Source: Virgibacillus doumboii (GTDB taxonomy: Bacteria; Bacillota; Bacilli; Bacillales; Amphibacillaceae). From it: a stretch of 64,000 bases of DNA. The DNA is taken from the NCBI RefSeq assembly GCF_902806455.1, contig NZ_CADCWQ010000001.1, positions 3,185,602-3,249,601 of the forward strand, in the 5' to 3' direction. This document shows positions 8,593-17,711 of the stretch, piece after piece. Every line of letters starts with the position of its first letter. The stretch's first letter is position 1. The translations under genes were made by a program, and so were the position numbers. The notes beneath the pieces were generated by a model. That model was not told the origin of the DNA and made no database searches. It was given only the letters and a program-made list of their open reading frames with translations.

Positions 8593-10482
8593 TTAATACC
8601 TTTTAATTAATGAAACTTCGATACTCTTATCTTCATTTCTTAACTGTTTTAAATTCGTTTCTAACTGCGTTAATACACTAAAATCTTTAAAGTTATATCC
8701 GTAGACTACTATACTTGTAGGGTTAAAATCGCCATCCTCGATTATTTTAGATAATAAGGCATCAATATGTTGAGATGCTAATCCCTCATCTAATAAGTAT
8801 AAGTAATCTTTTACTAAATAGGCTGTGTACCCCTTTAAATCTAGCTCATTTACATCTGGGGTTAAGCCATGACTATCCTGATTTAACCAAGTGGTGAGAA
8901 TCGTAGGTTTATCAAACTTGATTTCAAAGTCCGCCAGATTGAAGTTCGGGTCGAACTCCTTTAAATTATCTAACGTGTTTTCTGAAAGCACCTTGGCAAA
9001 GTAATGCTTGAATCCGTAATCGATATCGACTTTCTTCTCTTCTTGGATTTTTCGACTTGCACGAACAATCCGCTCTCTTCCAATTTCATCAATAGTTTTG
9101 TAACCTTGCTTTTCGGCTACTGAACCTTTTTTGACCGGTTCACCTATCTGCACTTGTATAAACTTCCTGTTTTTTCTGCCTTTATCAACTGCATTTTGTT
9201 CTAATACTGCATGAGCTGTAGTTGCTGAACCAGAAAAGAAATCTAATACTATGTCATCAGTATCTGTGGTAAGTTGTATCATGACTCTAACTAAATCCAC
9301 TGGTTTCGGTGTTTCAAAAACTGAATAGCCATCAAAAAGTTCCTTAAGGCCATTTTTAGCTATCTCATTCGTAGCTATATCCTCAGAAAACCATATAGAT
9401 TCTGGGGTTAACCCTCTATCTTTAGCATTTAGATAAGTTTTGAGACGAGGAACAGCGTTACCATCTTTACCAAACCATATTCTATTATCTTCGATCGCTT
9501 CCCTCATAGCCTTTTCTGTGTATACCCAACATCTACCACTAGGTAAATGATGTTCTTTACCATTTGGTGCTTTCAGAACATAAAATTGATCCTTGGTCCC
9601 ATGACCTGCTTGGGCTGTTGCAGGGTCAGATTTCCACAACCCCCTAGGATCATCATCAGGATTTTTATAGTTCGATAAAGCCTTTTCTGACATTGGTAGT
9701 TTACCAATTGCTTTTTCCACATAATCAGTCTGCTTACAATAACACAACACAATATCATGCCTAGAAGATACTACTTTCCTGTTTTCACGATTAGTTCTTT
9801 TTTCTCGAGCAAAACTTGCTACAAAATTACTTTCACCGAATATATCATCACATAGTAATTTTAACTGCGAGCCTTCATTATCATCTATAGAGATAAATAT
9901 TACCCCTTTATCATTTAGTAATTCACGTGCTAAAAATAATCTTGGATACATAAAAGTTAACCAAGCACTATGGGAAGATGAGTTAGAAGAAGTCATGTTT
10001 AAAATTCTTTCAGCTTCCTCTTCCTCAACCCCTAAAATATTTGTTAATTCATCTACAGTAAATTTATAACTATCTTTATAAACAAAATCGTCCTCACCTG
10101 TATTGTACGGTGGGTCAATATAAATCATCTTGATTTGCTCGGTGTAAGACCTTCTTAAATGCTTTAATACATCTAGGTTATCCCCTGTAATATAAATGTT
10201 TTTGGAATTCTTATTCTCAGGCTTCTCGTTTTTATCCTGATTTGGTTCTAATACCGTCTCTGTCTCAAGAGAATCAGCTATATACTTAGCGTAATTCTTG
10301 CCAAGGAAATCCATATGATACCCCTCAAACGAGAAATCAAGCTCATCAGATGTCTCCTTCTTAAACTTGTCAATCAAAAACTTACCATTCTCGAAACAGT
10401 TCGGAAAATATTTTTGTAAAATATCTAATCTCTTACTGTTAAAGCGACCTTCACCATTATCATCTAAAATATTCTTAATCAC
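8593..10482 (-). CDS. mod: Type III DNA methyltransferase, Mod subunit
   Basis: A 629-residue beta-class DNA methyltransferase with catalytic DPPY (123-126, YIDPPYNTGEDDF) and, later in the chain, the AdoMet-binding motif DFFSGSATTAHAV. The order DPPY before FxGxG is that of type III Mod proteins. The region between, about 200 residues, is the likely target-recognition domain. Mod recognises the site, methylates adenine and is required for Res cleavage. I saw no simple-sequence repeat that would suggest phase variation. Confidence 0.93.
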   Translation of the reverse strand: MIKNILDDNGEGRFNSKRLDILQKYFPNCFENGKFLIDKFKKETSDELDFSFEGYHMDFLGKNYAKYIADSLETETVLEPNQDKNEKPENKNSKNIYITGDNLDVLKHLRRSYTEQIKMIYIDPPYNTGEDDFVYKDSYKFTVDELTNILGVEEEEAERILNMTSSNSSSHSAWLTFMYPRLFLARELLNDKGVIFISIDDNEGSQLKLLCDDIFGESNFVASFAREKRTNRENRKVVSSRHDIVLCYCKQTDYVEKAIGKLPMSEKALSNYKNPDDDPRGLWKSDPATAQAGHGTKDQFYVLKAPNGKEHHLPSGRCWVYTEKAMREAIEDNRIWFGKDGNAVPRLKTYLNAKDRGLTPESIWFSEDIATNEIAKNGLKELFDGYSVFETPKPVDLVRVMIQLTTDTDDIVLDFFSGSATTAHAVLEQNAVDKGRKNRKFIQVQIGEPVKKGSVAEKQGYKTIDEIGRERIVRASRKIQEEKKVDIDYGFKHYFAKVLSENTLDNLKEFDPNFNLADFEIKFDKPTILTTWLNQDSHGLTPDVNELDLKGYTAYLVKDYLYLLDEGLASQHIDALLSKIIEDGDFNPTSIVVYGYNFKDFSVLTQLETNLKQLRNEDKSIEVSLIKRY

Positions 10483-11119
10483 CCTTTACACCTCTCCTTT
10501 ATCATAGTAAAAATTACTTTTATGTATCTAAACCTTAATGAAATTTCGTATTCACACTAATAACTGGACTTTTTCATAAAATATCTGTAACAACAGTAAC
10601 AATTTTACTATAAATACTAATTTACGTATAGAGTCGAAACACCTTCCTTTGTGAAGTCTATTAAAGCCTTTTCTTGTAATTTTATATCCTATACTTTTAT
10701 AGACTAATATGAACACAAGCTTGGATAGTTTTGACGAGTTCCTACTATATAATTATGTGAGTTAAAAAGGGCAAAAAGAAAAGGACTTCGTAAAAGTCCT
10801 TCACCATCCCAAACTACACTATTCCAATAAAGCACCCTTAAAGTATATTTTTTCACAATCTTAGTACAAATAGATGTTGTCTGAATGCGCAGTATCGTTG
10901 TACTGCGCAGCAATAACCATATAGCTAATACAACAGCTAGCCTTCCAGTTACGGCTTTAAAGACTACTTTTTCCCTTACACTTAATTATAAAAAATTATG
11001 TTCCGTTAGGTTCAAGTAATTATAAACTCTTATACTTCTCTCTTCCCTTGAAGTAACTGATCTCCGTGTTATACAGCAAAGTTAATTATCACTCATAGTC
11101 TACTCCTTACATATATTGG
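10483..11119. other. Gene-free region upstream of mod
   Basis: About 640 bp without a convincing gene. It probably contains the mod-res promoter near 10490-10560 and the terminator at 10770-10803. A 69-codon frame on the minus strand (10704-10913) has non-protein-like composition and was not called. Confidence 0.5.
10770..10803 (-). terminator. Rho-independent terminator (minus strand)
   Basis: AAGGACTT and AAGTCCTT form a stem with a five-base loop. On the minus strand this is followed by TTCTTTTTGCC. It would end transcription arriving from 11120 and beyond. Confidence 0.6.
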
Positions 11120-11317
11120 CTAACTTAAATAATAACAATCAGAATTTAAATCTAAGAGATTCATAAACTGTTCCATTTCCATTTGGCTTCTACAACCTAT
11201 TTTAAAGGTGTTTCTATTTGAGTAATATACATCTAAATGCATTAAAGGGTGATATTCACCATCTTCATTCTCTTTATCCACTGTAAAGAAAACCCTGCTC
11301 ATTTTATCTACTTTCAT
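11120..11317 (-). CDS. Small hypothetical protein
   Basis: A 65-residue acidic protein (VDKENEDGEYHPLMHLDVYY) that I do not recognise. No membrane segment or known motif is visible. The start may be ATG 11317 or GTG 11329; AAAGG lies upstream. Its amino-acid composition is protein-like, but there is no further support. Confidence 0.4.
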   Translation of the reverse strand: MKVDKMSRVFFTVDKENEDGEYHPLMHLDVYYSNRNTFKIGCRSQMEMEQFMNLLDLNSDCYYLS

Positions 11318-11363
11318 GAGGAACTGCACATAACCTTTAAGTTATGACACCTAAAAATTATAG

Positions 11364-11776
11364 TTATTCCGCATCTTGTTGCTTTTTCTCTTTCCATCTT
11401 TCAAGCAGTGTATTCTTATTATCTCCGTCACCTTTGATAATTAACTCTTTTTTGTATTGGTTCAAGTTCAGCATAATTCAATAATTTTGCATCAGCGTTT
11501 ACTGTTGCATTTTCATTCTTACCGGTTTCAGTAAACGTCCATTAATGAACTCAACAGATCATTAACCTTACTTCTGACATACTTTCTGGATTCCTTCACC
11601 TTTAAATCTAACGCTTCATCATATAACTTATTAAATTCTTTGCCGGGATTAGTATTGTTTTTCTCCATTCGTAATATGTAGAAAATTGGTACATCAGCTT
11701 TTTTACATGCAACTTTAAGATTATATTCCCCTTACACCAACAATTCTACTAAATTAATTTGTCTACTGTCTTGCAT
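11364..11776 (-). pseudogene. Broken phage terminase small-subunit-like gene
   Basis: In consecutive frames the minus strand reads EYNLKVACKKADVP, then KEFNKLYDEALDLKVKESRK, then NTLLERWKEKKQQDAE before a stop. The pattern (N-terminal HTH, helical middle, C-terminal NTL.ERW.E.K) resembles small terminase or helix-turn-helix proteins of Bacillus prophages. At least three stops or frameshifts interrupt it. It is read as a phage relic; the family call is tentative. Confidence 0.45.
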
Positions 11777-11928
11777 TTCCTAGTGTCTTGTGTAGTCCGT
11801 AATACCCTCATATATTCGATATCGTAGATAGTAACAGGGCTATGGAAATGGATGTGCTACACCGTTTATATAGGGTTGCTTAGTATCCATAAGTTTGATT
11901 GTATCCCCCCTCCCCTTTAATTTTGCCA

Positions 11929-11963
11929 AAATAAAAACACTACGCTATATTAGTGTTTTTATT
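11929..11963. terminator. Bidirectional terminator
   Basis: AATAAAAACACTA pairs with TAGTGTTTTTATT across a short loop. It overlaps the stop of the 11962-12729 gene. Confidence 0.8.
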
Positions 11964-12729
11964 AGGTCTCGTAATCATTAGGATTCATTTTTAATCCAAA
12001 CACATCTATTAACTTCCCACCAAACCCTGTTATGTGATAATTAATTGAATCTTCGACAACACTCTTTCTAATACTTTGAGCCATTTCTAACCCTCCGTAG
12101 ATGTTTTCTTTAATTTCTCCTTCGATGAATCTTAACAATTCATTATTTTGCTCTTCTCTGTCGTATCCAATCAACCCTTTAGATTCTAATTTATAATCAA
12201 TGTGTTGACGATAACTTTCCTGTTCATAAAATAGTTTATCATCTGAGTGCTTTAATTCTCTTCGTTTATTTTCAACGTTGTGCTTCATATGAATCAAAAA
12301 TTCTGTATCATATTCCAGCAATCTTTTTATATCCTCTACCCTTAAAACTCTTAGAGTATCATAATAAGATATAATATACGCCTCATCGTTTATTTCTTCA
12401 TCAACTACATAATTGAATCCATTAATAATATAATTAACCTTCTTCTCTTGGTGCTCTTCAATCAAATCATCTAAAATATAAGGGAAAATTGTATGTTGTA
12501 TCATTGCTTTAAAAGACTTATCTTCTAATAAATTTATCTTATTTCCAATTATAGATAATTGCTTTTCGTGTAAATCCAATCTCTTCTTGAATCTCTGCAT
12601 CTTATACGCATTATAAGCACCTGAGATATATGGAGTAGCACTCATTGCATTATCTATAAGCAAATCAATAGTTGATCCGTCTTCTATACCTAATAAACTC
12701 TTTATTGTTTCATCCAAACTATTATCCAT
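11962..12729 (-). CDS. Hypothetical cytoplasmic protein
   Basis: About 255 residues, mostly helical and charged, with one weakly hydrophobic stretch (STIDLLIDNAMSATPYISGAY). I do not recognise the family. The start ATG at 12729 follows GGGGG by eight bases. The gene has its own terminator and sits among restriction and toxin-like genes, so a role in defence is possible but not shown by the sequence. Confidence 0.6.
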   Translation of the reverse strand: MDNSLDETIKSLLGIEDGSTIDLLIDNAMSATPYISGAYNAYKMQRFKKRLDLHEKQLSIIGNKINLLEDKSFKAMIQHTIFPYILDDLIEEHQEKKVNYIINGFNYVVDEEINDEAYIISYYDTLRVLRVEDIKRLLEYDTEFLIHMKHNVENKRRELKHSDDKLFYEQESYRQHIDYKLESKGLIGYDREEQNNELLRFIEGEIKENIYGGLEMAQSIRKSVVEDSINYHITGFGGKLIDVFGLKMNPNDYET

Positions 12730-12830
12730 GGACTCATCCCCCACTTTAGAACTTTCATTAATATTCTAGCATAAGGCGGAAAATTGTGGAATATTGGAGG
12801 GGAAGAGAATCCCTCTAAAATATCCATACA

Positions 12831-12859
12831 AAATAAAAAACACTACATCCAGTAGTGTC
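12831..12859 (-). terminator. Terminator after the DUF2441-like gene
   Basis: On the minus strand ACACTAC and GTAGTGT form a stem followed by TTTTTTATTTT. Confidence 0.75.
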
Positions 12860-13400
12860 AAATGGGCTTTATTGTAATTTTCATTATGTTTCTTACAGTC
12901 GCCTTTCCTTCAAACAGGTATTCTATTTTATTTTCATCCACAATCTCTTGATTCCAATACCTTCGAGCATTTTCTCTTACAGTGTTTAGACTTCTTGGCT
13001 TACCGTTAACAAAAGTTGAATCACATTTAAAAAGATTCCCTTCTAAATTTAGCTCTAATATTTGATGAGTGCTTGGATTAAAACCCATTTCAAGTATCCA
13101 ATTATCTATGTTGGAGTTTCCACTTAACCATAAGCACCTTTGTCTGGAGGGATATTCAGAATAATCTTGTTTCCTAACATCTTCAAATGCTGTTTCCCTT
13201 GCAAAATGCCAATAATATGTTAATCCTTGTGTTACTGCTGCTGGATTACTCAGTGCTGACATATCCTGAACATCGTAATCACCAAAAAACTTATTATAGC
13301 CCTCTTCTGATGTTTCTAACACATCCCCCACAGCATACCCTTTAGGATTAGGTTTTCTTGTTATATGATAAAGTTGTTTATCTGTTACGTTTTCTATCAT
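12858..13400 (-). CDS. DUF2441-like, possible ADP-ribosyltransferase-fold protein
   Basis: The 180-residue protein opens LYHITRKPNPKGYAVGDVLE and later has WHFARETAFEDVR and SRQRCLWLS. The Y-H-hydrophobic-TR plus GD.L arrangement is like DUF2441 proteins, which have been related to the ADP-ribosyltransferase (ART) fold. I cannot verify the full catalytic triad by eye. Its ATG comes two bases after the stop of the 134-aa gene upstream, so the two form one operon. A toxin or anti-phage effector role is inferred from the context. Confidence 0.5.
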   Translation of the reverse strand: MIENVTDKQLYHITRKPNPKGYAVGDVLETSEEGYNKFFGDYDVQDMSALSNPAAVTQGLTYYWHFARETAFEDVRKQDYSEYPSRQRCLWLSGNSNIDNWILEMGFNPSTHQILELNLEGNLFKCDSTFVNGKPRSLNTVRENARRYWNQEIVDENKIEYLFEGKATVRNIMKITIKPI

Positions 13401-13402
13401 AA

Positions 13403-13807
13403 TTATTTATCCTTATTACGGGTTTTATAATGTGTAATATCCCAGAAACTAACTTCTGTACCATTTTCAATAAGATTCTGAACAGTAAAAATTGTCCTAT
13501 CTTCTATTTCTAACTCTTTAATATGCCCATTCATTCTATCTAATAACAACTCCCCTAAATGGCTATATCTGTATTCTCTTTGTGTGTCGTCTATAAAAAC
13601 CGTACTAAATGCTTCATCATATAATACATGAACCAATGTCACTTCGGTTAACTTGCCTTCCCTATGACTTATTTTATAAGGTGTATAGTAATTACCAAAG
13701 TCATCTGTAATAAAGTCAATGATTCCTTTTATGTTATTAATATCATCATTAGGTTCCCATCTTAGACGATTCACCCTTAGAAATTTCGGGTTAGGATTAT
13801 CTGTCAT
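13403..13807 (-). CDS. Hypothetical partner of the DUF2441-like protein
   Basis: About 134 residues, mixed beta and alpha, not recognised (segments FITDDFGNYYTPYKIS, LVHVLYDEAFSTVFID, EDRTIFTVQNLIENG). The ATG at 13807 follows GGGAG by eleven bases. It is the first gene of a tight two-gene unit, the arrangement of an immunity or sensor protein with an effector, though nothing in the sequence proves it. Confidence 0.55.
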   Translation of the reverse strand: MTDNPNPKFLRVNRLRWEPNDDINNIKGIIDFITDDFGNYYTPYKISHREGKLTEVTLVHVLYDEAFSTVFIDDTQREYRYSHLGELLLDRMNGHIKELEIEDRTIFTVQNLIENGTEVSFWDITHYKTRNKDK

Positions 13808-13825
13808 TTTATTAAACACTCCCAT

Positions 13826-14287
13826 TTAACACAATTTTCTTAATTATATCATAATATATGGGATAATCCGACTAAGTTTACTAAATTATATGACGGAATG
13901 TATCAGATTTGCACTAATATCCAAACAACTAGCCATTCCATAAAAATGAGAATAAATATTCTTCAAGAGTCCTAAACCACTACATAACTTGTCTCTTTAT
14001 ATGCTAGAATAATCAGGTTTTTCACCGTTATACCTATTAATACCTCAATTTTCTTATTCATATCTTCCCCTCTGAAAGGAGCCTGTTCCAATGGATGTTT
14101 CTACATGCCCATCAAATATATAAACCCCCATCTCTTACGCCAACGTTGTACGATTCCTTTTTTGACTTCGTATTAGTCCTATCCATTTTTTTTGGCTAAA
14201 TAGCTTTCCAGCTCTCGGCATGCCCGACATTGGTCTCCAAGGGCTTTATACCCATTCCTATATCACCCTTGCTTTATCCAATAATTT
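13826..14287. other. Degenerate region without a clear gene
   Basis: About 460 bp. The minus strand contains broken protein-like fragments (for example KALGDQCRACRELESYLAKK at 14190-14260) with stops in every frame. I do not recognise the source. Confidence 0.35.
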
Positions 14288-14479
14288 TTATCTCTTTATG
14301 TCATCAAAAAAATCATACTTCTCCGCTACTTTTTTGAAGGATCCATAATCCTTTAGAGCAAATCCCAAGTGATAACACTCTTTATGTGTAATCGTATTTA
14401 AGATATCTAAAACAATATTTTCATGACCCTTCACAATTTTTTTACATTTTGGACAATACAACCGCTTATTGTTATTCAT
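14288..14479 (-). CDS. Small zinc-ribbon protein
   Basis: The 63-residue protein starts MNNNKRLYCPKCKKIVKG; CPKC and a later H-x-x-C (HKEC) could bind one zinc. GGGGGT before the ATG is a strong ribosome binding site. Function unknown. Confidence 0.55.
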   Translation of the reverse strand: MNNNKRLYCPKCKKIVKGHENIVLDILNTITHKECYHLGFALKDYGSFKKVAEKYDFFDDIKR

Positions 14480-14503
14480 ACATTTACCCCCATTAAAACG
14501 TAT

Positions 14504-14594
14504 TTAATCATTCCAATTATATAAAGTTGGCAATTTTAGCTTTTCTCTCAAAAGCTTTATTTCATCAGTTATTAAATCCGTAATCTCATAATAA
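14504..14594 (-). pseudogene. 3' fragment of the membrane-protein gene split by the IS1634-like element
   Basis: Joined to the fragment at 16352-16873 through one copy of the target duplication, the frame continues NNYYEITDLITDEIKLLREK and ends TLYNWND at a TAA. The seamless reading frame confirms that both pieces were one gene of about 203 codons. Confidence 0.8.
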
Positions 14595-16351
14595 TCCTGG
14601 ATTCCCGCCATTACATAACGATGAACCAGGTAAAAACGTGAAAACGCTGGGCTTTATGCCCTTTTTTTATTGTTTTTATACTCGTTATGTGTTATTATAT
14701 ACATAACGAGGAGGCGATAAAAATGGCTGCTATTATCTTTCAGAAGGATAAGCGTTCAGGGATCACCTATGCCTATGAGTCCGTTTCCTATTGGGACAAG
14801 GATAAGCAACAATCCCGGTCTAAGAGAACCTTAATCGGACGGGTGGACAGTAAAACTGGGGAAATTGTTCCCACAGACGGAAGGGGACGCAAAAAGAAAG
14901 AGGGGTACGCCGTGACAAAGAAAGGTCCTGTCCCCTCTGAACAAACCGCGCGTTATTTTTATGGTGCCACGTATCTGCTAGATGAGATCGGTGCGAGCAC
15001 CGGGATTACAGAAGTCCTGAAAGCGTGTTTTCCCGACACGTACCGTCAGATTCTATCCATTGCATACTATCTAATCTTAGAGGACAGCGCTCCCCTTTAT
15101 CGTTTTGAAAAATGGAGTCACTTACATAAACATCCTTACGGTGAAAACATTACGTCCCAGCGAAGCAGCGATCTGTTCGCATCCATCACCGAAGATGCAA
15201 AATATCAGTTCTTCCAGCTGCAGGGAAAAAGGCGAACGGAAAAGGAATTTTGGGCCTATGATATCACCACCATATCCAGCCAGTCTGAACTTCTAAGACA
15301 GGTGCAATACGGCTGGAATAAAGAAAACGATCCACTGCCCCAGCTAAACCTGGCGCTGGTATTCGGCGAAACGTCCAACCTGCCGTTTTATTACCGCAAA
15401 CTGGCTGGTAATATCCCGGATTCCAAAACCGTCGCGAACCTGCTTGCCGATTTGGATGTTCTCGGTTTCTCCAAAGTGAAGCTGGTCATGGACAGAGGTT
15501 TTTACAGTAAAGAAAATATCAACGCATTATTGAAAAACCACGTGAAGTTCTTGGTCGCCGTCAAAGTATCGCTTGTTTTCATCCGGAAAGAACTGGATGC
15601 CATCTATGACGATTTTCGATCGTTTGAACATTACAGTGAGAAATACGAGTTATATGCCCGTACGGTTCGGACGACGTGGGATTATACGCAACACCGTCCG
15701 TATAAAGGAGACACCCTGACACAGTCCAAGCGTATGTATATTCATTTTTATTACAATATTGACAGAGCTGCGGAGGACGAAAAAGCGTTTGACCGCAAGT
15801 TAATCGCCCTGCGTCAGGAATTGGAATTAGGGAAAAGGAAGCAGGAACATGAAAAGCTATATCAAAAGTACTTTGAGACAAAAACCACACCGAAACGAGG
15901 GACAAAAGTTACCGTCAACACAGAGGCTGTCAACAAGGCCAAACGCTATTTTGGATTCTTTGCGCTGATGACCAATGAGACCATGGACGCCATCACTGCG
16001 TTGGAGCTTTATCGTAATAAGGATGTCGTTGAGAAAGCGTTTGGGAATCTAAAGGAACGACTGAACATGCGCCGAACATTGGTATCATCAGAAAAGAGTC
16101 TTGACGGGAAGCTTTTTGTGGAGTTTATCGCGCTAATCTATCTTTCTTATATCAAAAAGCAAATGCAAGATACGGATTTATTTAAAAAATATACGTTACA
16201 AGGCGTGCTGGATCAACTGGATGTGATTGAATGCTTTGAGTCAACCGGAAAAAAACTGCGTATTGGCGAGATTCTCAGCAAGCAAAAGGAAATTTATGAA
16301 AGCTTGGGTGTTATCCCGCCTACCTCGTTATGAGTACTCGGGAATCCAGGA
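14595..16351 (+). mobile_element. IS1634-family insertion sequence, complete
   Basis: A 1757-bp element. The ends are inverted repeats starting TCCTGGATTCCCG on both sides, followed by a more diverged stretch ending CATAACGA. It is flanked by 7-bp direct repeats ATAATAA (14588-14594 and 16352-16358). It carries one full transposase gene. Removing the element and one duplication restores the reading frame of a host gene, which fixes the boundaries. Confidence 0.88.
14723..16333 (+). CDS. IS1634-family transposase
   Basis: A 536-residue DDE transposase: YDITTIS (first Asp), VMDRGFYSKENI (second Asp) and the DVVEKAFGNLKERLNMR Y1/E region near the C-terminus are all present. The ATG at 14723 follows GAGGAGG and is preferred over an upstream ATG at 14687. 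CTCGTTATGT and ACATAACGAG form an inverted repeat just before the gene. The gene looks intact, so the element may be active. Confidence 0.9.
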   Translation: MAAIIFQKDKRSGITYAYESVSYWDKDKQQSRSKRTLIGRVDSKTGEIVPTDGRGRKKKEGYAVTKKGPVPSEQTARYFYGATYLLDEIGASTGITEVLKACFPDTYRQILSIAYYLILEDSAPLYRFEKWSHLHKHPYGENITSQRSSDLFASITEDAKYQFFQLQGKRRTEKEFWAYDITTISSQSELLRQVQYGWNKENDPLPQLNLALVFGETSNLPFYYRKLAGNIPDSKTVANLLADLDVLGFSKVKLVMDRGFYSKENINALLKNHVKFLVAVKVSLVFIRKELDAIYDDFRSFEHYSEKYELYARTVRTTWDYTQHRPYKGDTLTQSKRMYIHFYYNIDRAAEDEKAFDRKLIALRQELELGKRKQEHEKLYQKYFETKTTPKRGTKVTVNTEAVNKAKRYFGFFALMTNETMDAITALELYRNKDVVEKAFGNLKERLNMRRTLVSSEKSLDGKLFVEFIALIYLSYIKKQMQDTDLFKKYTLQGVLDQLDVIECFESTGKKLRIGEILSKQKEIYESLGVIPPTSL

Positions 16352-16873
16352 ATAATAATTATTTACTTTCTCTTCATCTTTCTCTTTTGATGCCCATTTT
16401 AGTTCTATAAACTTATTATACATGACTGAATCAGCATAAATAACGTTGTTGTTCATAAGCGATAAAAAATCGTTTTGTTGTTGTTCATTTAAGTCAGTAA
16501 ATTTATGAGCACCGTATTGGTATATAAATTCAGAATGTAAAGCTTCAACAGGATGATAAAAATTAAATAACCTTTCCTTTGATGTTTGTAAGAATAAGTC
16601 CCGCTCCCTAATTTGTCTTTGTTCATTTAATGTTTTGTTTATGCCCTCAGTCGATGCCCTAATAGTTAGGTTCACCCCCAAAAGGGTTAAAGCACCTGAA
16701 ATCACACCACCTATAATAGCCCCCCAGAATGTGCTTAATGAACTAATCCAGCTATTTACATCACCAGAAACCGGAAAAATATTAATAAACATTAAAATAT
16801 TTATTAATATCGGAAATATAGCCAATATCAATCCTATGTAGAATATAAATTTCTTTGTTGTTTTTTTATCCAT
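16352..16873 (-). pseudogene. 5' part of a two-helix membrane protein, truncated by the IS
   Basis: Two transmembrane helices (about residues 10-33 and 48-70, FWGAIIGGVISGALTLLGVN) are followed by a charged helical region. After VNNYY the frame runs into the insertion sequence and ends with the IS-encoded residues SWIPEYS at 16328. The rest of the gene is at 14504-14594. Family unknown; disrupted membrane proteins of this type are frequent in defence islands, which is suggestive only. Confidence 0.75.
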
Positions 16874-17388
16874 TTATAGTTGCCCCTTCTCAGTTAATTA
16901 CTTCGACAACAAGAGACAGTTTTCCTGCAAAAAAGACCGCATTTTTTCCTATAACCTTATGATCTATCCACTCTCAGTGAATGGCATAGAGTCCTTCCTT
17001 AATCCTAGTTCTATGAATATAAAAAGGGTATCCCATAATCTGTATTGCAATAATGAAGCTAAGAGATTCTCCTATTTTACACGAAGGTTTTTTTACTGAA
17101 TTTAATTAAAGGAAGCATTTAAAAGTCTTATAGAAAAGGGATACTAAAAAAAAGGTTTATAGGACTTTTATAATACATTGGTGGATTAAATTTTGACCTC
17201 TCTCTATATTAACTATCAGTAATTAAAATATAAAGACGAAAATAGAATCGATATGTGAAAATTGTCGATTGAAGCATGTAACCTTTTTGGCATTTTTGAA
17301 CTTACCTTTTGCTTTATATTTAGTTTAATTAATCAGGAATAGCTGAAAAGGGGAAAACTAATAATAGAGTTAGAAGGGGATGAAATCA
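16874..17388. other. Gene-free region
   Basis: About 515 bp, strongly AT-rich. An imperfect inverted repeat (AAAAGTC...GACTTTT, 17120-17170) is the only structure seen. Confidence 0.5.
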
Positions 17389-17514
17389 ATGAAGCAACTG
17401 CCTGAGATTATATGGGTAATCATTGTTTTAGCACTAATACTCTATTTTGTGGTAAGGGTGGACGGAGGTATGGGTATCAAAAATTTAGCGGCTTACGGTA
17501 CCCATACTTTCTAA
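17389..17514 (+). CDS. Small membrane peptide
   Basis: A 41-codon frame with one hydrophobic helix (IIWVIIVLALILYFVV). AGAAGGGGATG precedes the ATG by a suitable distance. ATACTTTC/GAAAGTAT after the stop can form a hairpin. Unknown function. Confidence 0.45.
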   Translation: MKQLPEIIWVIIVLALILYFVVRVDGGMGIKNLAAYGTHTF

Positions 17515-17566
17515 ACTGAAAGTATACCATGAAACAGCATTTTTATATTATGTATATTAGACTCTT

Positions 17567-17620
17567 GATTGTGTCAAGTACTTGTGGGAGAATGATTGTG
17601 TCAAGTACTTGTGGGAGAAT
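17567..17620. repeat. Tandem duplication of one ISLre2 terminus
   Basis: Two exact 27-bp copies (17567-17593, 17594-17620) contain GTGTCAAGTACTTGTGGGAG. This doubles the terminal inverted repeat at one end only. Confidence 0.9.
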
Positions 17621-17711
17621 TTTAAAGTCCCTTATTTTGTATTGTTTTAGCTCCAATTTTGATAGCGTTTTCACGCCTATGTCTTTGCGCATGTTGATGC
17701 TATTTTGCTTT

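Noticed and set aside
10704..10913. 69-codon minus-strand frame
   Set aside because: It overlaps a terminator, has no ribosome site and its composition is not protein-like.
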